The position numbers were made by a program, and so were the translations under genes. From assembly GCF_900104445.1 (NCBI RefSeq), contig NZ_FNJI01000008.1:1-64000 (forward strand): DNA of 64,000 nucleotides. Reading direction: 5' to 3'. This document shows positions 25,399 through 32,641 of the stretch, one piece after another. Source of the stretch: Desulforhopalus singaporensis. GTDB taxonomy: Bacteria; Desulfobacterota; Desulfobulbia; Desulfobulbales; Desulfocapsaceae. How positions within the stretch are numbered: position 1 is the first letter of the stretch; every line of letters starts with the position of its first letter. A model generated the notes under the pieces. The model was not told the DNA's origin. It was given only the letters and a program-made list of their open reading frames with translations, and ran no database searches.

Positions 25399-25884
25399 AT
25401 GCCAAACACTCTGACCATCAAGCAGACAAGGACGCTGAAAGAAGCATTGTATGAAATGATACATCATTCCGATGTATCGCCCAAAGAGATAGCGGAACAT
25501 CTGGATATGGCTCTTTCTTACCTTTACCGGGCTGCGACTCCGGATCCGGATACCGATGGACCCAATGCGACTGGTGTTCGTTTCCCCGCAAAGAAGATAG
25601 TTCCGCTCACCTTACTCACCGGTAACTACGCTGCACTTGATGTGATGAACTATCAGGCGGGTAGAGTTGCTATTCCACTGCCTAAAGTTTCACGGATTAA
25701 TTCCGATGAGGTTGTAGCTGGTGCCCTTAAAGCTACTGTCGAGTTTGGCGAGTTCGCCAAAGAGGTTCAGGAATCAATCGAGGATGGACATATCAGCGAC
25801 AGAGAGCAGAAAAAGATAGACCGGGAAGGGTTTGAAACAATTCAGGCTATCCTGGCGCTGATGAGTGATAGCAAGAGGAGATAG
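25399..25884 (+). CDS. Phage regulatory protein CII-family (CP76 type)
   Basis: A 161-aa protein of the Phage_CP76 type. The first half contains LYEMIHHSDVSPKEIAEHLD and LSYLYRAATPD, followed by the RFPAKKIVPLTLLTGNYAALD segment typical of these regulators. The second half is a helical tail (ALKATVEFGEFAKEVQESIE). Such proteins sit after the cro-like gene and favour lysogeny or modulate early transcription. AGGAGATAATCCTC precedes the ATG. The next gene follows after 4 nt. Confidence 0.8.
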   Translation: MPNTLTIKQTRTLKEALYEMIHHSDVSPKEIAEHLDMALSYLYRAATPDPDTDGPNATGVRFPAKKIVPLTLLTGNYAALDVMNYQAGRVAIPLPKVSRINSDEVVAGALKATVEFGEFAKEVQESIEDGHISDREQKKIDREGFETIQAILALMSDSKRR

Positions 25885-25888
25885 GTCA

Positions 25889-26125
25889 ATGGCTGCTACC
25901 AGGATTTCAGTTAAGTCTTTTGATGATCTCACGTTGATATCTATTACCCAGGCGACCAAACGCTATAGATGCAGCCGAAGTCATATAGAGCGGGAAATCA
26001 AAAAGGGTAACATTGATTCTTATCGTCCGGCTAATAAGCGGTGGATTGATCAGGAATCAGCGGATGCCTGGTTTTTGTCAAAAAAGGAAAAGCCGGTATT
26101 CAGGAAAGGGAACCGAAAGAGATGA
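25889..26125 (+). CDS. Excisionase-type helix-turn-helix protein
   Basis: A 78-aa protein. LISITQATKRYRCSRSHIER then GNIDSYRPANKRWIDQESADAWF is the winged-helix pattern of excisionase/MerR-type binding domains (HTH_17). It is basic at the C-terminus. ATG 25889 is preferred over an upstream in-frame start because AGAGGAGATAGGTCA precedes it. It may act in excision with the distant integrase or in early gene control. Confidence 0.7.
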   Translation: MAATRISVKSFDDLTLISITQATKRYRCSRSHIEREIKKGNIDSYRPANKRWIDQESADAWFLSKKEKPVFRKGNRKR

Positions 26126-26485
26126 GATATCTTTCAACTGAACATATCCATTCTGCTTTGGCATTTGTTGGCATTGGGTGTTTATACCTAGCTTGTTTCT
26201 GGTTGTTCTGTTTTCAACTATCCGTTCATGGGTGGTGCTCATGAGAGAATTCCCCCTACACCCCCTGATTTTACCATGGCGACCAGAAAAGGGTTTTCAT
26301 CCTGCTTGCTCAAAAATATCACATCGTAAAATCATGGGTCCTTCCTGGCGGTGCCGGAACAACGGTTGCGGGACTCCCGGTGCGCGCCCGCATTTAATTT
26401 TTTGAAATGATTGGAAAAATGGAAAATGCATATCCTGCGCTTAACAAGAAAGTCCCATAAATCAAATTGATACAAAGCGAGAATT
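26126..26485. other. Intergenic with a GC-rich block
   Basis: No supported gene. Positions 26335-26390 are much more GC-rich than the surroundings and contain GGGTCCTTCCTGGCGGTGCC and GGGACTCCCGGTGCGCG. The block could be a packaging (cos-like) or regulatory site, but nothing proves it. Confidence 0.35.
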
Positions 26486-28216
26486 ATGAGTGACACCATA
26501 GCTGACCAGGTAGCAGAGCGAGAACGGGAATTGATGGGTGATGAATCCAATAAAATGTATGACGCCGTAATTGCTCTGGGTCTCGATTTTGTACGGGACT
26601 GCTTTAACGCAAATGAGAGGGGGGATGGACTGCTGCTTGCCGCTCTTTTGTATGAAAAATATCTCTATGTTACGACTCCGGATAAAAAAGGGGAGTGGTA
26701 CAGATGGGATGGCCATATATGGGAGTTTGACGAGTATGACAGTTGTTACAACATGGTTGAATATGCAGCTATCGCCTATGAGGAATACGCTCTTGATATA
26801 GAGGAAAAGAAAAAAGCCGAGCTGGAAGAACTTGCAGAAGAGCGCGAGACTAAAATCGCTGAAATAAAAAGCAAGTATGGTGATGAAGACGCCAAAATCA
26901 AGATTGAAAAATTACTCAAAAAGCCGCTTATCCCTTCGTCCTGGATGGATGCAACCATCAAGAGTTATCGGGATCGCGCATGGAAGTTGCGCGGGAAAAA
27001 CAAGATGTCGACTGTTCTGTTTATGGCTCCGAGAGTCGACGATAGAATTGCGACGGTGACTGAAAATCTTGATCAAAAAGAATGGTTGTTGCCGGCTAAG
27101 CAAGGTGTCATTGACCTGCAGCGCGGTATCCTTGTTGACGGCCGCCCGGATGATCTGCTGACAAAGCGCATTGATGTCGCCTATCGTGCCGATGCAGATT
27201 ACAGGTTTTGGCAGGATATTGTTGATGATACTTGTATTGATCCGGCCAATCCGAGCACAAAAGAGTTGCCTCGTTTTCTGAAACGTTTTTTCGGATCTGC
27301 GATAACCGGTAAAATCAACGAAGAATTTCTAGCTGTATTTCTAGGCCCTGGGCGAAACGGTAAGGGCACTATTCTTGGCGCGATCGCTGATGTTCTGGGG
27401 CCGTATTACCATGAGGCCAACAGGTCTCTTTTTATCGAACAAAAAAACGAGCCGCCGCCGTCGGCAACGTCTGAGCATATGTACGCTTTGCTCGGGAAAC
27501 GACTTGTCGTCGGCGCCGAAACCAATAAGGGGCAAAAGATAGACGGCGGCTTGATAAAAAAGCTCACCGGCGGCAATAAAATTAATTATCGACGTAACTA
27601 TTCCTCAGAAAAAATTGCCAACGCCACTCACACTCTCGTTCTTGAAACCAACAATATTCCATATGGTCTGACAAAGGAGTTTTCCCTTGTCCAGCGCCTC
27701 CTGCTGATCGAGCTCTCTTACAGATATGTCGATGATATCGAGGAAGAAGAAAAGAAATATCCGGCGTTAAAAGGGAAGTTTAAGCAAAAAGACAGCGGTT
27801 TGAAAGACAAACTCAAGAGCAAGGAAAACCGTGAGGGAATATTGCGATGGCTTGTGGAGGGGTGCCTTGAGTGGCAGGAACATGGTCTTGATATCCCGGA
27901 CTGTATTCTGGAGTCCAGGGGGGAGCTGATGAAAAAAGAGGACCACCTGGGCCAATTCCTTATAGAAGTCATGGAGCATTGTCCTGATCAGGAGAATATG
28001 ACCATGAAATTTGGAAATTTTTACAAGGCATTTGAATATTACTGGAAGGAATATATCGACGAAAGCGGAGCCAAAAAACCGAGTAAAAAAACGATCAGTA
28101 AATGGATGCGTGAGCGCGGGTATCTGATAGAAAAAATCGGCGGAGACATGTGTGTTCGTCATTTCAAAGTGCGTGATGATGTGGCGTTATCTGTTGAGGA
28201 GTTACTGGCATTATGA
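26486..28216 (+). CDS. Phage SF3 helicase / P4-type primase-helicase
   Basis: A 576-aa protein. The N-terminal 200 residues include a charged coiled segment (EEKKKAELEELAEERETKIA). The SF3/D5 helicase core starts near residue 260 with FLGPGRNGKGTIL (Walker A at about 286-295), then LLGKRLVVGAETNKGQKID, KLTGGNKINYRRNYSSE (motif C region) and LVLETNNIPYG. The C-terminus is a winged-helix segment (KKTISKWMRERGYL). It unwinds DNA at the phage origin. The primase gene is separate and follows a repeat-rich gap, so this protein appears to be helicase only. Confidence 0.88.
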   Translation: MSDTIADQVAERERELMGDESNKMYDAVIALGLDFVRDCFNANERGDGLLLAALLYEKYLYVTTPDKKGEWYRWDGHIWEFDEYDSCYNMVEYAAIAYEEYALDIEEKKKAELEELAEERETKIAEIKSKYGDEDAKIKIEKLLKKPLIPSSWMDATIKSYRDRAWKLRGKNKMSTVLFMAPRVDDRIATVTENLDQKEWLLPAKQGVIDLQRGILVDGRPDDLLTKRIDVAYRADADYRFWQDIVDDTCIDPANPSTKELPRFLKRFFGSAITGKINEEFLAVFLGPGRNGKGTILGAIADVLGPYYHEANRSLFIEQKNEPPPSATSEHMYALLGKRLVVGAETNKGQKIDGGLIKKLTGGNKINYRRNYSSEKIANATHTLVLETNNIPYGLTKEFSLVQRLLLIELSYRYVDDIEEEEKKYPALKGKFKQKDSGLKDKLKSKENREGILRWLVEGCLEWQEHGLDIPDCILESRGELMKKEDHLGQFLIEVMEHCPDQENMTMKFGNFYKAFEYYWKEYIDESGAKKPSKKTISKWMRERGYLIEKIGGDMCVRHFKVRDDVALSVEELLAL

Positions 28217-28506
28217 AATTTCATCCTATTATCCTGCTCTTATCCTGTTTTTGTCCTGCTGTTAACATTTTGTTATCTCAAAGTTTTTTGCGCAAACAGG
28301 ATGAAAGGATGAAATTCCCTTACGTGCGCACGCGCGTAAGCATCTCCAAAATAGGCAAAAAATGTAAATACAAAAAACTCCTCCCGCGTAGACTTTTTTA
28401 TCCTTTCATCCTGTTCGTATATTTTTATGTTTAAAATCAATTAGATATTGACAGGATAAAAACAGGACGAAAGCAGGACAACAGGACAAAACCAAAAAGA
28501 GCAAAA
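28217..28506. other. Candidate phage replication origin
   Basis: A 290-bp gap between helicase and primase genes, filled with copies of a CAGGA(C/T) unit. On the left these lie on the minus strand (TATCCTG, TGTCCTG around 28230-28260). On the right they lie on the plus strand (GACAGGATAAAAACAGGACG and CAGGACAACAGGAC at 28448-28490). Further units (AGGATGAAAGGATGAAA; TCCTTTCATCCTG) flank a central 22-bp inverted repeat CTTACGTGCG/CGCGCGTAAG (28319-28340, one mismatch) and an AT-rich tract. The layout resembles iteron origins of phages that carry their own helicase and primase. Confidence 0.55.
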
Positions 28507-29976
28507 ATGAATACTTCATCCATCGTAGAAAAAATTGCGGCAGATTACAGGCTTCGCCGGCGAGGCAAATTGTATGCCGGTCCTTGCCCTTTCTGCGGTG
28601 GCTCAAGCAAGTCTGATAAGTTCAATATCCGCCCTGACGGTGGGTATATCTGCAGGGGATGTGGGAAGACAGGCGATATTATCACCTGGCTGCGTGAAAA
28701 AGATGGAATGAATTGCCCGGACGCGCATGACCGTGCCGGTCGCCAGTGTCGACGGTCTGCGGCTTGTCCGGCATCTGAAAAATGCCGCTATGGCGATAAA
28801 AAACTAAATTCATCAAGAACAGGACGAAATCATGTCCGGCGCTCTCGTCATTATCCGCACCAGCAGGAAGACAGAACTATTTCCGAAATCATTCCTGAAT
28901 ATCCAACCAGAGTATGGCTTTCGTGGGCTGAAGAATTTGTCGGTAAATGCCATGACCGACTGCTGAAAAATGAAACGGAACTCGAATATCTGGCAGGACG
29001 GGGAATCGACAGAAAAAGTATTGAGCGGTTTTCACTCGGGTGGGTGTCGCACCAGTATCAGATTGCGAAAAAAGATATCGGCCTTGCGATCGAGGAAGAT
29101 GGCAAAACGAACATGTGGGTCCCGGAAGGATTGCTTATCCCCATTTATGACAATGGCGGAGCACTGCACCGCATCAGGATCCGGAGGCCGGTCGCCGCGC
29201 GGGAAAAATTTCTCAAGACCTTGAAATATGTGTGGCTGAAAGGGTCTGGAAATCTCCCCATGGTGATTATGCCTGGAGAAAGTCACAGGGGAGCTGTTGT
29301 GGTTGAAGCAGAGCTCGACGCAATTGCCATAGCTGCCTCACACAAGGAGGTCATGGTTATTGCAGTTGGCACATTGCATGGTGGAGTTTCCCAGGAACTT
29401 CAAGAAATATTAGAGGGCACAGCTGTCATCCTGGTCGCTCTTGATGCGGAATCAAAATCGGTTGACGCCGCTGCCGCCTGGAAAAGAACTTTTCGTCACG
29501 CAAAGTACTGGCCAACTCCAAAGGCAAAAGATGCGGGGGATTTTTTCCAGCGGGGTGGAGACCTAGCTGGATGGATTGAGAGTGGTTTGCCTCCAAAGCG
29601 ATCGGCGGGCTCCGTTGATTCCGGTCCGGCTTCACCTCCTGTCTCTTTTTCCCAGGATGAAGCCTTTTCCCCTGCGCGTGAGCGGAACGGGGGGGAGGGG
29701 GAGAAAGAATTATATCAACCTGAGAGTGAGCCGGAATGTATCGAAATCGTTCTCTCAAATGGGAAGGTCATTTACATTGTGCAGCAAAAAAATGAATTGT
29801 GGGAGCGCATGTCTGCAGAGGGGAAAGCGGTGTTCACCAGGTGGGAGTTGGAGAGACTCAAAAAAGCCACAGCAACGATGGACCCAAAACAACGAATCAA
29901 GGCGGCCATGGCCGCAATAGAGGCAAAAGAAGTGTTCGGCGGATATTTGTCGCGCGGAGAAAATTATGACCGGTGA
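28507..29976 (+). CDS. Phage DNA primase (CHC2 zinc finger plus TOPRIM)
   Basis: A 489-aa protein. Residues 26-52 carry CPFCGG...CRGCGKTGDIITWL, the DnaG-type zinc ribbon. A second cluster of four cysteines (about residues 69-93: CPDAHDRAGRQC, AACPASEKC) is extra. The TOPRIM core has VVVEAELDAIAIAAS near residue 263, ALDAESKSVDAA near 315 and DAGDFF near 345. It makes RNA primers for phage replication. The C-terminal 130 residues are variable and Pro/Ser-rich, then helical. It lies directly after the candidate origin. Confidence 0.85.
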   Translation: MNTSSIVEKIAADYRLRRRGKLYAGPCPFCGGSSKSDKFNIRPDGGYICRGCGKTGDIITWLREKDGMNCPDAHDRAGRQCRRSAACPASEKCRYGDKKLNSSRTGRNHVRRSRHYPHQQEDRTISEIIPEYPTRVWLSWAEEFVGKCHDRLLKNETELEYLAGRGIDRKSIERFSLGWVSHQYQIAKKDIGLAIEEDGKTNMWVPEGLLIPIYDNGGALHRIRIRRPVAAREKFLKTLKYVWLKGSGNLPMVIMPGESHRGAVVVEAELDAIAIAASHKEVMVIAVGTLHGGVSQELQEILEGTAVILVALDAESKSVDAAAAWKRTFRHAKYWPTPKAKDAGDFFQRGGDLAGWIESGLPPKRSAGSVDSGPASPPVSFSQDEAFSPARERNGGEGEKELYQPESEPECIEIVLSNGKVIYIVQQKNELWERMSAEGKAVFTRWELERLKKATATMDPKQRIKAAMAAIEAKEVFGGYLSRGENYDR

Positions 29977-30148
29977 AAGACGGCCAACAATTCTGGTCGG
30001 AGGTAAGCGGAGGGATGCTCGGTGTTATATGGACCGGATTAACCATCGTGTGGATGAACTGAATTCGGCCTCGCGGCCCCGGAGAAAGAGGGACCTGTTA
30101 CCGGGTGAAGAACGGCAGCTGATGTTGCCGGGGATCGACCGGGGTTGA
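29966..30148 (+). CDS. Small basic hypothetical phage protein
   Basis: A 60-aa protein overlapping the end of the primase gene by 11 nt, with GCGGAGAAAATT before its ATG. It is very rich in Arg and Lys (for example RPRRKRDLLPGEERQLMLPG). No family is recognised. The overlap and ribosome site support translation. Confidence 0.5.
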   Translation: MTGERRPTILVGGKRRDARCYMDRINHRVDELNSASRPRRKRDLLPGEERQLMLPGIDRG

Positions 30149-30221
30149 TGGTCGGTATGTGTGTGGTGCATGGAACGAACGTATTATTAACCAGTTTGGA
30201 AGAACTAACTAGGAGAATTTC

Positions 30222-30452
30222 ATGAAAAATAAATTAACTGACTTGAATAACCACTTATTTGCTCAGCTCGAAAGATTGAATGACGAAGAATTGAAGGGAG
30301 AAAAGCTCCAGGAGGAAATTGAGCGTAGCAAGGCAGTGTCTGCTGTTGCCAAGGACATTGTTGGCAACGCGAAGATCGTGCTCGATGCTCAAAAAGCGGC
30401 TTGGGAATGGAACAAGCAACCTGGTGAAGTGCCGAAAATGCTGGAGGCATAA
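30222..30452 (+). CDS. Conserved phage protein of early region, helical
   Basis: A 76-aa protein, [20 protein letters not shown] then [20 protein letters not shown]. This pattern recurs in many proteobacterial phages, usually just before an HNH or HTH gene, and has no known function. It is predicted to be all-helical. The ribosome site is AGGAG. It ends 2 nt before the HNH gene start, so the pair is co-transcribed. Confidence 0.75.
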   Translation: MKNKLTDLNNHLFAQLERLNDEELKGEKLQEEIERSKAVSAVAKDIVGNAKIVLDAQKAAWEWNKQPGEVPKMLEA

Positions 30453-30454
30453 TC

Positions 30455-31258
30455 ATGTCACGTTTTTCTTATACCACGGAAATGAAGAATTTCCTCAAGG
30501 TAGGGTTTGCTTCATGGAGAATTCCAGAATTGACAGAAAAGTTTAATAACCATTTCGGTCTTAAAAAAACTCCTGGGCAGATTAAGTCATGCCTGAAAAA
30601 TAACGGCTTTACTTGTGGTCGGAGGGGAGGATGCAGCAAAGGTGAGCGGATTACCTTGCTCACTCCGGAGCAAGTTGAATTCGTAGAACGTAGATATAAA
30701 GAGATCACAAGGCATGAGCTCCTTGATGAACTCAATAGAAAGTTTGGTCTCTCCCTGAGACTTACGCAGCTTGTGGCGTTTATAAAAAAACACAAAATAA
30801 CGTCCGGACGCACTGGGCAATACGAAAAAGGCTGCGTTTCATTTAATGCCGGGACTAAAGGTTTGATGAAGAAAAACTCTGGATCGTTTCAGCAAGGTCA
30901 TCGACCGAAAAACTATAAACCGCTTGGCCATGAGAGGACAGATAAAGACGGGTACGTACTGGTCAAGGTTGCTGAGTGCAACCCATGGAACCATACAACA
31001 TCCGGATGGTACCGGCATAAGCATGTAGTCATTTGGGAGGAGGTAAACGGTTCAGTTCCTAATGGCTATTGCGTTCGGTTTAAAGACGGAGATCGGCGTA
31101 ATATCTGTCTGGAAAATCTCATATTAGTTTCTCGCGGGGAACATGTTCGCTTGACTCAAATGGGCTACGGAGATCAGCCTGATGAAATAAAACCTGTTCT
31201 GGTTGGTGTTGCGAAACTGGAGCAAGCAATCCACGAGAAGCGTTGTAAAACAACCTGA
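30455..31258 (+). CDS. HNH endonuclease with N-terminal repeat-binding domains
   Basis: A 267-aa protein. Two similar N-terminal helical units (about 5-60 and 65-115, with KKTPGQIKSCLKNNGFTCGR and LRLTQLVAFIKKHKITSGR) look like DNA-binding modules. The HNH_3 nuclease domain is in the second half: GHERTDKDGYVLVKV, WYRHKHVVIWEEVNG (H of HNH) and DGDRRNICLENLILVSRG (N and final part). HNH proteins near the terminase help packaging in several cos phages; homing activity is another possibility. It is the last gene of the early operon. Confidence 0.85.
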   Translation: MSRFSYTTEMKNFLKVGFASWRIPELTEKFNNHFGLKKTPGQIKSCLKNNGFTCGRRGGCSKGERITLLTPEQVEFVERRYKEITRHELLDELNRKFGLSLRLTQLVAFIKKHKITSGRTGQYEKGCVSFNAGTKGLMKKNSGSFQQGHRPKNYKPLGHERTDKDGYVLVKVAECNPWNHTTSGWYRHKHVVIWEEVNGSVPNGYCVRFKDGDRRNICLENLILVSRGEHVRLTQMGYGDQPDEIKPVLVGVAKLEQAIHEKRCKTT

Positions 31259-31341
31259 AGGATCCCGCGAACGAAAATGAAAGTGTTACCAAATTTGAGA
31301 AGATCAAAAAATGAAGCAGGAACAGACTGTAAAAAATGCCG

Positions 31342-31363
31342 TTAACAGCATCTGTTAAATTTT
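31342..31363 (+). terminator. Weak terminator after early operon
   Basis: The hairpin TTAACAG-CAT-CTGTTAA (31342-31358) is followed by ATTTTG. It lies 84 nt after the HNH stop. Confidence 0.5.
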
Positions 31364-31371
31364 GTAAAAAT

Positions 31372-31593
31372 TTAAAAATAATATGCAGTTATCCAAAATA
31401 TTATAATAATGCATATCAAGAAAATTGCGCCCAGTATATTGTCATTTTGGATCAGGTTGATTGACCATATTGACAAGACGGAAGAAATGAGTGGCTCAAA
31501 ACTGTTGTTCAACAGTTCGAAAAGCTCTTTTCTTGCAAATATCAGAAAAAAAATAAGTGAGACAACTAATATGCAGCCGAAAACAATTTCCAT
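31372..31593 (-). CDS. Small two- or three-TM membrane protein on the opposite strand
   Basis: A 73-aa protein, MEIVFGCILVVSLIFFLIF then a short loop (ARKELFELLNNSFEP) and a second hydrophobic half (LGAIFLICIIIIFWITAYYF). AAGGACGTCTA gives a ribosome site before the ATG. It is AT-rich, faces against both neighbouring operons and has no family I know. Position between the early region and packaging, on the lysogenic strand, fits a prophage-expressed exclusion or cargo gene, but that is inference. Confidence 0.5.
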   Translation of the reverse strand: MEIVFGCILVVSLIFFLIFARKELFELLNNSFEPLISSVLSIWSINLIQNDNILGAIFLICIIIIFWITAYYF

Positions 31594-31797
31594 TAGACGT
31601 CCTTGTTTTTTTGTGAATAGCCTGGAACACCTTGAATTACAGGGAGTATTCTATATCAAGGGTAAAATTTAAACAAATTTTTTGCAGTATTTTCACAGTG
31701 TCGAGCAAAAAAAATTTCTTTTTCTTGGACCAAAGCGTCAGAACCCCGATTTGAGATGTCGGGATTTTTGAGATGCTCTGGTCCCCGGACGGGCGGC

Positions 31798-32409
31798 ATG
31801 ACAGGTAAATCGGTAGAGATGAAAAGACAGGATATTCCCGTTGTAGATTGGAAAAAATATCAAGAGACCAAAAATAAAGCGGATGTCCTTAGATTCCTGG
31901 TTGATTCTGGATGGATGATAAAAAGGCAGACGTTTTATAACCATTGTGCGTCTGGAAAATTGCGGGTGAACCGTGGTGGGGTTTATTCGAGTGGGATGGT
32001 CAGGAAGTATGCGGAAAAATATCTCATTCACAAGGCTGCCGGAACAACTTTGGAAGGTGCCGAAGAGAGTCTTGCTGTGCAAAAGACACAGCGGGAAATT
32101 AAAAGAATTGAAACTCAGGAGGCCCATGAGCGTTTTAAGCTCGATCTTCTGCGCGGCAAGTATCTGAAAAAATCAGATGTTTATGCCGAGTGGGCGGCTC
32201 GGGCCGTGGTGATCGACAGGGGGCTTGAGTATATGATCGAGGCCAATCTGGCAAAAATGATTGTCATGGTCGGTGGCGATCAGCAGAAGGCGCCCCAGCT
32301 CCTGGAGTATCTGATTGAACAGAAAAATATACAGATGAACGAATTCGCCAATATGGAGAATTTCCGGGTGGTGATGGAGCTTGAAGAGGAGAGCGAAAAT
32401 GTCATTTAG
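31798..32409 (+). CDS. Small terminase subunit (Nu1-like)
   Basis: A 203-aa protein by this start; ATG 31819 (MKRQDIPVVDWKKYQ) is also possible. The N-terminal region (ADVLRFLVDSGWMIKRQTFY...HCASGKLRVNRGGVYS) is a winged helix-turn-helix used by phage terminase small subunits to bind packaging sites. The central part is a long helix (KTQREIKRIETQEAHERFKL) for oligomerisation. It precedes a GpA-type large terminase by one small gene. A GC-rich stretch (GGTCCCCGGACGGGCGGC) directly at the start could belong to the packaging site. Confidence 0.75.
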   Translation: MTGKSVEMKRQDIPVVDWKKYQETKNKADVLRFLVDSGWMIKRQTFYNHCASGKLRVNRGGVYSSGMVRKYAEKYLIHKAAGTTLEGAEESLAVQKTQREIKRIETQEAHERFKLDLLRGKYLKKSDVYAEWAARAVVIDRGLEYMIEANLAKMIVMVGGDQQKAPQLLEYLIEQKNIQMNEFANMENFRVVMELEEESENVI

Positions 32410-32638
32410 GGCAACACGGCTGGTCGCCAGCTATGAAGACAGATCGGAACTGCATTTTGTCCAATCAACTGAGGGGTATGTCTGGATGCGGCCCCAAACG
32501 GACAAGGGCAAACGCTTGCGGTTTTATGAGACGGAAATTGTCGCAAGCTCAGACCGCGAGGCGCTGGCTGAGGTGCGGCGGATAGCGGACCAGGAATTTA
32601 GCGACCGTCTGTTTCCCGGGAAAATTTCACGGAGGTAA
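32399..32638 (+). CDS. Small hypothetical phage protein between terminase genes
   Basis: A 79-aa protein. Its ATG overlaps the end of the small terminase gene (11 nt overlap), giving translational coupling. It is predicted beta-rich then helical (TRLVASYEDRSELHFVQSTE; SDREALAEVRRIADQEFSD). No family is recognised. It ends 3 nt before the large terminase start. Confidence 0.6.
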   Translation: MSFRATRLVASYEDRSELHFVQSTEGYVWMRPQTDKGKRLRFYETEIVASSDREALAEVRRIADQEFSDRLFPGKISRR

Positions 32639-32641
32639 AGC

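Noticed and set aside
26178-26405. 75-codon frame in the gap before the SF3 helicase
   Set aside because: It crosses the GC-rich block, lacks a ribosome site, and has no recognisable pattern.
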